A stretch of 64,000 nucleotides of DNA, taken from Nocardia sp. NBC_00416 (GTDB taxonomy: Bacteria > Actinomycetota > Actinomycetes > Mycobacteriales > Mycobacteriaceae). Shown one piece after another: positions 51,756 through 60,448 of the stretch. The stretch covers positions 3,970,501-4,034,500 of the forward strand of contig NZ_CP107932.1 in the NCBI RefSeq assembly GCF_036032445.1, in the 5' to 3' direction. A model generated the notes under the pieces. It made no database searches, was not told the origin of the DNA, and saw only the letters and a program-made list of their open reading frames with translations. Position numbers and translations under genes: made by a program. Within the stretch, counting starts at the first letter, position 1, and each line of letters begins with the position of its first letter.

Positions 51756-53165
51756 GTGATAGCGAAGCTGACACCGCAGGACGCCGACTTCTTCCGCCTG
51801 GAATCGACCACGCACCCGGTGCACATCGGGTCGCTGGCCGTACTGGACAACACCGCCGAAGACGGCGGTCGGATCCTGGACTACCAGGGGCTGGTCGATC
51901 TGGTGGAATCACGCCTGCCGCTCATACCGCGATACCGGCGCAAGGTGCGCGAGATTCCGCTCTCGCTGGGCCGGCCGGTCTGGGTCGAGGACAGTCGCTT
52001 CGATATCACCTACCACCTGCGCCGTTCCGCGCTGCCGTCACCGGGCAGCGACGAGCAGCTCTACGAACTGGTCGCGCGGCTGGGATCCCGGACGCTGGAC
52101 CCGAGCCGCCCGCTGTGGGAGATGTACCTGATCGAGGGGCTGGCCGGGGGGCGGTGCGCCCTGTACACGAAGTCCCATGCCGCGCTGATCGACGGGCACG
52201 CCGCTCTGGAGATCGGGCATGTCGTCGTGGACGGAGCCGAGTCCCCGCGGGAGATCGCCGACGACTCCTGGCTTCCGGGACGCGAACCCAGCGATACCGA
52301 TCTGCTGCTGGGGGCGCTGGGCCATCTGGTGGCTCAGCCCGGATCCGCGGTGGAGGTGCTGCGCGAGGTCGGCGCGGGCACCGCCGGACTGATCGGCACG
52401 GCCGGCCGGACCCTGGACGGTGTGGTCTCGGCGGTGCGGTCGGCGGCGAGCAGCACCCCGGACAGCCCACTGAACGCGCGAACGTCCCGGCAGCGCAGGT
52501 TCACGGTGGCGGTGACCGATCTCGCCGACTACAAGCGGGTGCACCAGCAGGTCGGCTGCACGATCAACGATGTCGTGCTGGCGGTGGTGACCGGCGCGCT
52601 GCGCAACTGGCTGCTCTCGCGGAACAAGGGACTCACCGAATCGAGCGTGCTGCGCGCGGTGGTGCCTATGTCGGGGTACGACGGCGACCCGGGGACCGGC
52701 CGCAGCCTGCCCAGCGGGATCACCCCGTTCCTGATCGACCTGCCGGTGGGCGAACCGAGCCCGGTGATGCGGCTGTCCCATATCGCGCATGCCACCGCGG
52801 AGGACGCCCGCGACCGGCACGGAGTCCGCGCGCGGACCCTCGTGCATCTCGCCGGCTTCGCTCCGGCCAGCCTGCACGCGATGAGTGTGCGGGCGGCGAG
52901 TACGTTCGCAGACCATACGTTCAATCTGGTGATCACCAACGCGCCCGGCCCGCAGACTGCGATGTTCGTCGGCGGGGCGCGGATGCTGGAGATGTACCCG
53001 GTTTCGCCACTGCTGCGCAACCAGGCGACGAGTATCGGGATCACGTCCTACGACGGACGGGTCTGCTACGGACTCAACGCCGACCGCGAGGCGATGGCCG
53101 ATATCGGTGTGCTGGCCGCGTCGGTGCCCGAATCGATGGAGGAGATACTCGGTGCCTGCCTCTGA
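51756..53165 (+). CDS. WS/DGAT-family acyltransferase-like protein with altered active site
   Basis: A protein of 469 residues matching wax ester synthase/diacylglycerol acyltransferases: KLTPQDADFFRLES at the start, SRPLWEMYLIEGL (PLW motif), and the late motif VITNAPGPQ near residue 393. The active-site motif HHxxxDG is changed: the sequence is KSHAALIDG (H141, A142), so the catalytic second His is Ala (codon GCC, not a frameshift product). The protein may be inactive, act as a binding subunit, or use another base. GTG 51756 gives a standard family start; ATG 51714 would add 14 residues. It overlaps the next gene by 14 bases. M. tuberculosis has a comparable gene near this place (tgs3), from memory. 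Confidence 0.8.
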   Translation: MIAKLTPQDADFFRLESTTHPVHIGSLAVLDNTAEDGGRILDYQGLVDLVESRLPLIPRYRRKVREIPLSLGRPVWVEDSRFDITYHLRRSALPSPGSDEQLYELVARLGSRTLDPSRPLWEMYLIEGLAGGRCALYTKSHAALIDGHAALEIGHVVVDGAESPREIADDSWLPGREPSDTDLLLGALGHLVAQPGSAVEVLREVGAGTAGLIGTAGRTLDGVVSAVRSAASSTPDSPLNARTSRQRRFTVAVTDLADYKRVHQQVGCTINDVVLAVVTGALRNWLLSRNKGLTESSVLRAVVPMSGYDGDPGTGRSLPSGITPFLIDLPVGEPSPVMRLSHIAHATAEDARDRHGVRARTLVHLAGFAPASLHAMSVRAASTFADHTFNLVITNAPGPQTAMFVGGARMLEMYPVSPLLRNQATSIGITSYDGRVCYGLNADREAMADIGVLAASVPESMEEILGACL

Positions 53166-53679
53166 CCGCAAAACCATGCGTGTGTACGTCCCGGCCACGG
53201 TGCCGATGCTGCGCGAACTCGTGGAGAAACGGGAGCTGCACGCGGTCGGGGGGACGGCGTTCGCGCTCACACCGGCATTGCGTGAGGCCTACGCGTCGGG
53301 TGACGACGAGGAGCTGGCGGAGGTCGCCATGGCCGAGGCGGCGCGGGCGGCGCTGCGGCTGCTGGCCGAGGAGGTGCACGGTCCCGGTACTCCGATGTAC
53401 CGGCGCGCGGTGATCGCGGTGGACGCCACGGGCGCCACCCTGCGGCCGGACCTCGACGACGCGGTGGTGAAACTGGACGGACCGATCCAGTACAAACGGA
53501 TCGCGTCGGTACACCTGGATCTGGCCGAGGCCGAACCGGCGGTGGCCAAGGCGGTGGACATCATCGACGCCGCAGATCTGGGCGATGAGGACGCCGAGTT
53601 CGTCCTCGGCGACGCCGAGGACCATCAGCTCGCCTGGTACGCCACGCAGGAACTGCCCTTCCTCGTCGACCTGCTCTGA
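53152..53679 (+). CDS. DUF6912 family protein (Rv3231c-like)
   Basis: A protein of 175 residues starting near MRVYVPATVPMLRELVE and ending AWYATQELPFLVDLL. No catalytic motif is recognised; it is acidic and soluble, with an all-alpha/beta pattern. The GTG at 53152 lies inside the end of the acyltransferase gene and has GGAGGAG upstream, so the two are coupled. It corresponds to Rv3231c, which lies beside the reductase and desaturase in M. tuberculosis. Confidence 0.8.
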   Translation: MPASDRKTMRVYVPATVPMLRELVEKRELHAVGGTAFALTPALREAYASGDDEELAEVAMAEAARAALRLLAEEVHGPGTPMYRRAVIAVDATGATLRPDLDDAVVKLDGPIQYKRIASVHLDLAEAEPAVAKAVDIIDAADLGDEDAEFVLGDAEDHQLAWYATQELPFLVDLL

Positions 53680-53841
53680 GCCCGGACCCTGTGACCGGGG
53701 ACGGCCGGGGCGCGCGCGGACTGTGAGCCGCAACCGGGGCCGCGGTCCCCGCTCACCTGGGCCCCCAGCGGAACCTACGATGCCGTAACCTGGTGCCACG
53801 GCGCGCCCCGGGCGCGGAACCACAGGAGAAGAACAGCGCAA

Positions 53842-54996
53842 ATGGGCAGGAAACCGAACGCGAAGACGGTGCGCGGTGTCAAGGATTGGCTGGAGGCGCC
53901 GGCGGCCGGCATCGCCGAACGCGGCGGCAAACTGAATCTGCTGCGAGGGGCGGTGGCACGGGCGACCACACCACTGCTGCCCGACGACTATTTGCACCTG
54001 GCCAACCCGCTGTGGTCGGCACGGGAGCTGCGCGGCCGGGTGGTCGACGTCCGCAAGGAGACCGCCGATTCGGCGACGCTGGTCATCAAACCCGGCTGGG
54101 GATTCGACTTCCGGTACGAACCCGGGCAGTACATCGGTATCGGGATCCTCGTCGGCGGCCGCTGGCATTGGCGGTCTTACTCACTGACCAGCCCGCCCGA
54201 CTGGAACGACCCGCGCTACGGCAAGAAGGTCATCGCCATCGCGGTGAAGGCCATGCCCGAAGGGTTCCTGTCGAGCCACCTGGTCAACGGCGTGTCGCCC
54301 GGCACCGTCGTGCGGCTGGCAGCCCCGCAGGGCGCGTTCGTACTGCCGTCGCCCCCGCCGCCGAAGGTGCTGTTCCTCACCGCCGGCTCCGGGATCACAC
54401 CGGTGATGTCGATGCTGCGCGCGATGGACCGCCGCGACGCGGTGACCGATGTGGTGCACATCCACTCGGCCCGTACCGCCGAGGACGTGATGTTCGCGGC
54501 CGAACTCGACGATCTACACAGCCGCCGCCCCGGGTTCGTCTCGCATATCCACCTCACCGGAGCGAACGGCAAGTTCGCCACCACTGCCCTGGACGAGCTC
54601 TACCCGGACTGGCGGGAACGGCAGACCTGGGCGTGCGGGCCGCTGGGGATGCTCGACGAGATCGAGAAACACTGGCATGAGGCCGGTCTGGGGTCGGCGC
54701 TGCACGTCGAACGATTCGAGGTGGAGCGGTCGGCGACCACCGAGGGCGGCACCGTCACCTTCGGCAAGAGCGGCCGGTCGGTCACCGTGGACGGCGCCAC
54801 GACCCTGCTGGAGGCCGGTGAATCCGCCGGTGTTCAGCTGCCGTTCGGCTGTCGGATGGGTATCTGCCAGACCTGTGTGGTGACCTTGAGTGCGGGACAT
54901 GCCCGCGATCTGCGCAACGGCACCGAACGGTTCGAAGGAGAAAAGGTGCAGACGTGCATCTCCGCCGCGGCGGGTGACTGCACGCTCGAGGTGTGA
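53842..54996 (+). CDS. Ferredoxin reductase, electron donor of the acyl desaturase
   Basis: A protein of 384 residues. FAD-binding barrel (RYEPGQYIGIGI, WRSYSLTS) and NAD(P)-binding fold (LFLTAGSGITPVMSML) are followed by a C-terminal plant-type [2Fe-2S] domain with ligands C337, C342, C345 (FGCRMGICQTC) and C372. It passes electrons from NAD(P)H to the diiron desaturase, as Rv3230c does for DesA3. The first residues are basic and may face the membrane. AGGAG lies 13 bases before the ATG. The two desaturases follow directly. Confidence 0.9.
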   Translation: MGRKPNAKTVRGVKDWLEAPAAGIAERGGKLNLLRGAVARATTPLLPDDYLHLANPLWSARELRGRVVDVRKETADSATLVIKPGWGFDFRYEPGQYIGIGILVGGRWHWRSYSLTSPPDWNDPRYGKKVIAIAVKAMPEGFLSSHLVNGVSPGTVVRLAAPQGAFVLPSPPPPKVLFLTAGSGITPVMSMLRAMDRRDAVTDVVHIHSARTAEDVMFAAELDDLHSRRPGFVSHIHLTGANGKFATTALDELYPDWRERQTWACGPLGMLDEIEKHWHEAGLGSALHVERFEVERSATTEGGTVTFGKSGRSVTVDGATTLLEAGESAGVQLPFGCRMGICQTCVVTLSAGHARDLRNGTERFEGEKVQTCISAAAGDCTLEV

Positions 54997-55023
54997 CGAA
55001 TACGGTTCGCCCGGCAACGGTGC

Positions 55024-55053
55024 CCTACGGGTACGCTCGGACTGAACCGTAGG
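55024..55053. promoter_or_regulatory. Dyad upstream of the first desaturase
   Basis: Perfect 7-bp arms CCTACGG and CCGTAGG, 16 bases apart, between the reductase and the first desaturase. A related pair (CCTACGG / CGGTAGG, 12 bases apart, one mismatch) precedes the second desaturase at 56698-56723. A lipid-sensing TetR-type regulator is a candidate. Confidence 0.5.
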
Positions 55054-55158
55054 TCGCTTCCCGGGTGCGGGAAGAATCCCGGACCCGGGAAACCTCTTCG
55101 GCGTTTCCGACCTATCCCACTCTCGTCTTCGCATACTGCGCCTACAGAAGGGACGCCG

Positions 55159-56532
55159 GTGGCTATCACCGACATCAGAGCCTTTGCCCACCTCACGGCC
55201 GAGGATGTCGAGACACTGGGGCAGGAGCTCGACACCATCCGCCGATCGGTCGAGCAATCCCTGGGCGAACGGGACGCCAAATACATCCGGCGCACCATCA
55301 CCGCCCAGCGCGGTCTGGAACTGGCCGCGCGCGCCGTGCTGTTCGGCAGCCGCAACCGCTGGGCCTGGCTGAGCGGGACCGCGATGCTGTCCGTCGCCAA
55401 GATCATCGAGAACATGGAGCTCGGGCACAACATCAGCCACGGTCAGTGGGACTGGATGAACGATCCGGAGATCCACTCCACCAACTGGGAATGGGATATG
55501 ACCGGCCCATCCGCCCAATGGCGCCGAGCGCACAATTACTCCCACCACACCTACACCAATGTGCTCGGCAAGGACGAGGACCTCGGCTTCGGCATTCTGC
55601 GGATGACCCGCGACGAAGCGTGGCGGCCGATACACCTGGTGCAACCGGTCGCCAATATCGTCCTGGCCGCGTTGTTCGAATGGGGCATCGCCCTGCACGA
55701 TTGGACCATCGAGAAACAGCTCTCCGACACCCCGCGTTTCCAGGTCCTCTCCGAACCGAACAGACTGTTCGGCCGCAAGATCGCCCGGCAGGTGACCAAG
55801 GATTTCCTGATCTATCCGGCCGTCACCGGACCCGCCTTCATGTCGACCCTGAAGGCGAACGCCACCGCGAATCTGATCCGCAATCTGTGGGCCTACGCGG
55901 TGATCTTCTGCGGACATTTCCCGGACGGCGCGGAGAAGTTCACCGAGGAACAGCTCGAAGGCGAGACGCCCGGTGAATGGTATCTGCGCCAGATGCTGGG
56001 CAGCGCGAACTTCTCGGCAGGCCCGGTCATGGGGTTCATGAGCGGCAATCTGAGTTATCAGATCGAGCATCACCTCTTCCCCGATCTGCCGAGCAACCGC
56101 TATCCCGAGGTAGCGGTCGGCGTGCGCGAACTCTGCGAGAAATACGATCTGCCGTACACCACCGGATCGCTGGGCAAGCAGTATCTGCTCGCCTTCCGCA
56201 CCATCCACAAGCTCGCCCTACCGGACCGATTTCTGCGCCGGACCGCCGACGATGCGCCCGAAACTTCCTCCGAACGTAAATTCGCGGGGATCACGCTGCA
56301 CGGCGGGCCGGAGAATCGGCCGTGGAGTATCGATCCGGCGACCGGAAAGCGGCGCGGGCTGCGTTCGGCCATGCACGAAGCCAAGATCGTGCTGCGCGCC
56401 AAGGCCGAGCACGAAAAGGAAGTGCTGCGCGGTGCGGAGCGGACCCTGCGGGCCAAGGCCCGGCAGGAGAAAGACCTGCTCCGGCGCGCACGACACGCAC
56501 TGCGCAAGTCGGCCGCGTCCAACCCCGCATAA
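55159..56532 (+). CDS. Membrane acyl-CoA desaturase (DesA3-like), first copy
   Basis: A protein of 457 residues of the membrane fatty acid desaturase family. The His boxes are GHNISHGQWDW, RRAHNYSHHTY and YQIEHHLFPDLP, which hold the diiron site. Several hydrophobic segments lie around residues 55-85, 170-195 and 220-250. It introduces a delta-9 double bond into stearoyl-CoA with electrons from the adjacent reductase. The C-terminal 70 residues are rich in Lys, Glu and Arg and may form a coiled helix. GTG start has GAAGGG upstream. A close paralogue follows 200 bases downstream. Confidence 0.9.
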   Translation: MAITDIRAFAHLTAEDVETLGQELDTIRRSVEQSLGERDAKYIRRTITAQRGLELAARAVLFGSRNRWAWLSGTAMLSVAKIIENMELGHNISHGQWDWMNDPEIHSTNWEWDMTGPSAQWRRAHNYSHHTYTNVLGKDEDLGFGILRMTRDEAWRPIHLVQPVANIVLAALFEWGIALHDWTIEKQLSDTPRFQVLSEPNRLFGRKIARQVTKDFLIYPAVTGPAFMSTLKANATANLIRNLWAYAVIFCGHFPDGAEKFTEEQLEGETPGEWYLRQMLGSANFSAGPVMGFMSGNLSYQIEHHLFPDLPSNRYPEVAVGVRELCEKYDLPYTTGSLGKQYLLAFRTIHKLALPDRFLRRTADDAPETSSERKFAGITLHGGPENRPWSIDPATGKRRGLRSAMHEAKIVLRAKAEHEKEVLRGAERTLRAKARQEKDLLRRARHALRKSAASNPA

Positions 56533-56719
56533 TCCGTTCATCGCATTCATCGGCTCACGTAACGATCGCCAGCCGGTGTGCGATCATGAACCGAGATCCC
56601 ACGGTGACGCATAACAGCGGCATTTCCGCTTGACATATCATCCGGCTTTGGGACGCGCAATAGGGCGCACACCACATTTTCTACGTAAATCTCCAAACCT
56701 ACGGTGTCGTAACTTACGG

Positions 56720-56725
56720 TAGGGT
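56720..56725 (+). promoter_or_regulatory. -10 element of the second desaturase gene (leaderless)
   Basis: TAGGGT, seven bases before the ATG, with no ribosome-binding site. The right arm of the imperfect CCTACGG dyad overlaps it, so a bound repressor would block the promoter. Confidence 0.6.
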
Positions 56726-56732
56726 AGCCGCC

Positions 56733-57989
56733 ATGGCTATCTCGGATGTTCAGGAATACGCCCACCTCACCGAGGCGGATGTGGAAGCGCTCGGAGCAGA
56801 GTTCGACGCGATTCGCCGGGACATCGAATCGACGCGGGGCGAACGGGACGCCCGGTATATCCGCAATGTCATCCGATTGCAGCGCGCACTCGAAATCAGT
56901 GGCCGCACCGTCCTGTTCGCCAGCTTCCTGCCCCCGGCCTGGTTGGCCGGCGTGGCGCTGCTGGGCACCGCCAAGATCATCGAGAACATGGAGATCGGGC
57001 ACAATGTGATGCACGGCCAGTGGGACTGGATGAACGATCCGGAGATCCACTCCACCCACTGGGAATGGGACAACGCGGGTCCGTCCAAACACTGGAAGCA
57101 CACCCACAACTACCTGCACCACAAGTACACCAACGTGCTGGGAATGGACGACGATATCGGCTACGGCCTGCTGCGGGTCACGCGCGATCAGCGCTGGAAG
57201 CCGTTCAATATCGGCAACCCCGTCTACAACCTGGTGCTGCAGTCGCTCTTCGAATACGGCGTCGCGATCCAGCATCTCGAACTCGGCAAACTCGCGGCCG
57301 GAAAGTTCGCACCGGGAACCCCGGAACGGGCCGAATTCGATCGTAAGGCCGACGAGGTATTGGCCAAGGTCAAAAAGCAGGCGCTCAAGGACTACGTCGT
57401 CTTCCCGTTGCTGACCGGCCCCTCGTTCTTCCACACACTCACCGCGAATCTCGCGGCCAATGTGGTCCGCAATGTCTGGACCAACGCCGTCATCTTCTGC
57501 GGCCACTTTCCCGACGGCGCGGAGAAGTTCACCAAGGCCGACATCGACGACGAGACCCAGGCCCAGTGGTACCTCCGGCAGATGCTGGGCAGTGCCAATA
57601 TCTCCGGCAGCAAGCTCATGCACTTCATGACCGGCAACCTCAGCCATCAGATCGAACACCACCTGTTCCCGGACCTGCCCAGCAACCGGTACGCGGAAGT
57701 CGCGGTCCGGGTGCGCGAACTCTGCGATAAATACGACCTGCCCTACACCACGGGCTCGCTGCCGGTGCAGTACTTCAAAGCCTGGCGCACCATCGCGAAA
57801 CTCGCGCTGCCCAACAAATACCTCCGGCACACCGCCGACGATGCCCCGGAAACCGCCTCGGAACGGAAGTTCAACGGGCAGGCGGTGTCCACGATCGACC
57901 CGGTCACGGGTAAACGTCGCGGACTGCGCACCGCGATCACCGAAGGACGGCGCCGGATCCGCCGTCGCGCGGCAGCCATGGCGAGCTGA
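56733..57989 (+). CDS. Membrane acyl-CoA desaturase (DesA3-like), second copy
   Basis: A protein of 418 residues, strongly similar to the first copy through the whole catalytic part. His boxes: GHNVMHGQWDW, KHTHNYLHHKY and HQIEHHLFPDLP. It differs by a 20-residue insertion after FEYGVAIQHLELG (about residue 185-210) and by a shorter Lys/Glu tail. Its own leaderless promoter with a shared operator-like dyad suggests regulation in parallel. Different chain-length preference of the two copies is possible but not visible. Confidence 0.92.
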   Translation: MAISDVQEYAHLTEADVEALGAEFDAIRRDIESTRGERDARYIRNVIRLQRALEISGRTVLFASFLPPAWLAGVALLGTAKIIENMEIGHNVMHGQWDWMNDPEIHSTHWEWDNAGPSKHWKHTHNYLHHKYTNVLGMDDDIGYGLLRVTRDQRWKPFNIGNPVYNLVLQSLFEYGVAIQHLELGKLAAGKFAPGTPERAEFDRKADEVLAKVKKQALKDYVVFPLLTGPSFFHTLTANLAANVVRNVWTNAVIFCGHFPDGAEKFTKADIDDETQAQWYLRQMLGSANISGSKLMHFMTGNLSHQIEHHLFPDLPSNRYAEVAVRVRELCDKYDLPYTTGSLPVQYFKAWRTIAKLALPNKYLRHTADDAPETASERKFNGQAVSTIDPVTGKRRGLRTAITEGRRRIRRRAAAMAS

Positions 57990-58065
57990 GCCTCGAAGCG
58001 CCGGCCACGCACGGGGTCGGCGCACACAGACATCGCGTCCACCCGGACGGTCGCCATCCATGGCC

Positions 58066-58155
58066 GGGCCCACCCGGTCCTGCAGCCACTGAGCGCAGCA
58101 GTAAGAACCTCGGTCACGAGGGCCTCGACCCGCGACGCCGTAGGCGACGCAAACC
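58066..58155 (+). repeat. Interspersed GC-rich repeat, worn copy
   Basis: Starts GCCCACCCGGTCCTGCAG, then CACTGAGCGCAG and ACGAGGGCCTCGACCCG, ending with a CGCCGTAGGCG-type palindrome. It is a degenerate match to 58681-58803 and to the inverse of 27618-27742. Confidence 0.6.
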
Positions 58156-58161
58156 CCCACA

Positions 58162-58740
58162 GTCGGGGCCCGCCCCGGTTCTGCAGCGACTGAGCGCGTG
58201 CGCACCGCCGACCATAGATCGGCAACCATCGACCACTGGCAGGGTCGTGAACCTACCCACACCGGCCAAGACACACGTCAGCCCTCACCTCTCGCCCCGT
58301 CCGGATGGTCCACCTCCGAGGTCGGGGCCCGCCCCGGTTCTGGACCGACGGAGCGAAGGAGCGCAGCAACCGATCGCGTGCGCACCGCCGACCATAGATC
58401 GGCAACCATCGACCACTGGCAGGGTCGTGAACCTACCCACACCGGCCAAGACACACGTCAGCCCTCACCTCTCGCCCCGTCCGGATGGCCCACCTCCGAG
58501 GTCGGGGCCCGCCCCGGTTCTGGACCGACGGAGCGAAGGAGCGCAGCAACCGATCGCGTGCGCACCGCCGACCATAGATCGGCAACCATCGACCACTGGC
58601 AGGGTCGTGAACCTACCCACACCGGCCAAGACACACGTCAGCCCTCACCTCTCGCCCCGTCCGGATGGCCCACCTCCGAGGTCGGGGCCCGCCCCGGTTC
58701 TGGAGCGACAGAGCGAAGGAGCGCAGCGACTGAGCGGCGG
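58162..58740 (+). repeat. Tandem array of a 180-bp unit
   Basis: Units start with GTCGGGGCCCGCCCCGG at 58162, 58321, 58501 and 58681. The second and third are 180 bp and almost identical; the first is 159 bp (21 bp missing); the fourth is partial and passes into the interspersed repeat. No stop codon occurs in the frame that runs into bluB, so the array reads as a 60-residue repeat. Sequence identity between units indicates recent expansion. Confidence 0.9.
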
Positions 58741-58803
58741 AGTGAAGAACCGGGGTTAACGAGGGCCCCGACCCGCGCCGCCGAAGGCGGCGCAATAAAC
58801 ACA
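58681..58803 (+). repeat. Interspersed GC-rich repeat, clear copy
   Basis: Almost the exact complement of 27618-27742. Its first part is the start of a fourth tandem unit, which suggests that the array grew from this element. It ends 60 bases before bluB. Confidence 0.8.
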
Positions 58804-58863
58804 GCCCCGACCCGACCCGTCGCAGGCGGGGCAAATAAGTTCGTCACCGTGTGTGCTGCGGAG

Positions 58864-59499
58864 ATGAGTGTGTACGAGGCCATCAGGACCCGCCGGGACG
58901 TCCGGGCCGAGTTCACCGGTGATCGGATCGACGACGCGGCCCTGTGGCGAATCCTCGGGGCCGCGCATTGCGCGCCCAGTGTCGGCAATTCTCAGCCCTG
59001 GGATTTCGTGGTGGTGCGCGACCGGACGACGTTGCGGACGTTCGCGACTCATGTAGCGGCGAAAAGGCACGAGTTCGCGCGCTCTCTGCCCCCGGAGCGC
59101 GCGCGGACCTTCGAACCGATCAAAGTCGAGGGGATCGAGGAGAGCGGTACCGGGATTGTGGTCGTCCATGACGATTCCCGTGGCGGCCCCCAAGTTCTCG
59201 GCCGGGCCACCGTGCCCGAAACCGGGCTGTATTCCACCATTCTCGCTGTCCAGAATCTCTGGCTCGCCGCGACCGCCGAGGGGATCGGGGTGGGGTGGGT
59301 GTCGTTCTACGACGAACCGGTCCTCGCCGATCTGATCGGCCTGCCCGGTGGCGTCCGGCCGGTCGCCTGGCTGTGCGTCGGTCCGGTCAGCGAATTCCAG
59401 CGTGTCCCCGATTTGGAACGCTTCGGCTGGCGCGACCGGCGGCCGCTGCGCGATGCCGTCCATCGGGAGCGCTACGGGGACAACGGTCGCGCACGATAA
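58864..59499 (+). CDS. bluB: 5,6-dimethylbenzimidazole synthase BluB
   Basis: A protein of 211 residues of the nitroreductase fold, BluB branch: TRRDVRAEFTGDRID, AAHCAPSVGNSQPWDF, YSTILAVQNLWLAATAEGIG, GWVSFYDEPVLADLIGLP, VAWLCVGPVSEFQ, LERFGWRDRRPL. BluB breaks down FMN with oxygen to give the lower ligand of cobalamin. ATG 58864 fits the family start; GTG 58849 is an alternative. The open frame extends upstream through the repeat array to 58198, but the family does not have such an extension and it is probably not translated. Confidence 0.88.
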   Translation: MSVYEAIRTRRDVRAEFTGDRIDDAALWRILGAAHCAPSVGNSQPWDFVVVRDRTTLRTFATHVAAKRHEFARSLPPERARTFEPIKVEGIEESGTGIVVVHDDSRGGPQVLGRATVPETGLYSTILAVQNLWLAATAEGIGVGWVSFYDEPVLADLIGLPGGVRPVAWLCVGPVSEFQRVPDLERFGWRDRRPLRDAVHRERYGDNGRAR

Positions 59500-59501
59500 A
59501 A

Positions 59502-59528
59502 CCGACCGGCCCCCTGTGGACCGGTCGG
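59502..59528. terminator. Hairpin between bluB and hpf
   Basis: An 8-bp stem (CCGACCGG / CCGGTCGG) with an 11-base loop between convergent genes. Confidence 0.65.
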
Positions 59529-59540
59529 CGCGAGTGTCGG

Positions 59541-60260
59541 CTAGGCGAGCCTGATCAGACCGTAATCGAAGGCGTGCCGGCGGTAGACCACCGACGGCCG
59601 ATCGGTTTCCTTGTCCTGGAACAAGAAGAAATCGTGGCCGACCAACTCCATTTGATAAAGCGCGTCGTCGACCGTCATCGGGATCGCCGAGTGCACCTTG
59701 GTGCGCACGATATGGCCGGGCCCCTCGTATTCGGGATAGTCGGCCTCGAAGTCGGAACGCTTCATACTGCGCTGCGCGTGGTCGTGCGGGATATCGAAGA
59801 GTTCGCCGGGCAGCGCGTCCTCGGCCAGCTCGGCAGTGGCGTCGTGCACCGACAGCGGGGTCTTATCGCCGTAGTGCACGCGGCGCCGATCCTTGGTGCG
59901 GCGCAGACGGCTCTCCAGTTTCGCCGTCACGGCCTCGAAGGCGGCGTAGAAACTGTCCGCGCAGGCCTCGGCGCGCACGATCGGGCCCTTGCCACGCGCG
60001 GTGATCTCGACCCGCTGGCAGCTCTTGCGTTGACGACGATTGCGTTCGTGGAAGAGTTCCACGTCGAAGAGGAAGATCGATGGATCGAAACGCTCCAGCC
60101 GGGACAGCTTCTCCGACACATAGATTCGGAAATGATCGGGGACCTCGACATTGCGGCCCTTGACCACGATTTCCGCGCGGGTGTCCCGTGGTCGGTCGAG
60201 CTGATCGTCCAGCTGCGTCTCGGCGGTGTCCTGTACTGAAGGTCGTGAAGAAGTCGTCAC
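59541..60260 (-). CDS. hpf: Long-form ribosome hibernation promoting factor
   Basis: A protein of 239 residues. The N-terminal domain (about 30-125: EIVVKGRNVEVPDHFRIYV, ADSFYAAFEAVTAKLESRL) binds the 30S decoding site; the C-terminal domain (about 175-239: IVRTKVHSAIPMTVDDAL, LVGHDFFLFQD, VVYRRHAFDYGLI) dimerises ribosomes into 100S particles. GTG 60260 has GGGAGG six bases upstream. It is beside comF as Rv3241c is to Rv3242c. Confidence 0.93.
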   Translation of the reverse strand: MTTSSRPSVQDTAETQLDDQLDRPRDTRAEIVVKGRNVEVPDHFRIYVSEKLSRLERFDPSIFLFDVELFHERNRRQRKSCQRVEITARGKGPIVRAEACADSFYAAFEAVTAKLESRLRRTKDRRRVHYGDKTPLSVHDATAELAEDALPGELFDIPHDHAQRSMKRSDFEADYPEYEGPGHIVRTKVHSAIPMTVDDALYQMELVGHDFFLFQDKETDRPSVVYRRHAFDYGLIRLA

Positions 60261-60448
60261 GCGTACCTCCCGGATCTGGCCGCACACTTCCGACGTATGC
60301 GGCGGGATGAAACGGTACCGGCCACGTCGGATCTAGTCGGCCGGCACTTGAGTCCGAGGCCCACCTCCAAACTCCCGGAACGGGTGTGTGAACGCGACGC
60401 TAGTACGCGGATCCGACGTTCGCCACTGTTCACGCAAATTTCCCGGAT

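Noticed and set aside
56547..58274. Open frame of 575 codons antisense to the second desaturase
   Set aside because: Shadow of the desaturase gene; repeats and promoter sequence are included in it.
58162..58740. Possible CRISPR array
   Set aside because: Units are 180 bp and identical throughout, with no short repeat and variable spacer pattern, and no cas genes nearby.
58198..58863. N-terminal extension of BluB made of three 60-residue repeats
   Set aside because: BluB starts normally at 58864; the repeat is also open in another frame and continues a non-coding repeat family, so translation is unlikely.
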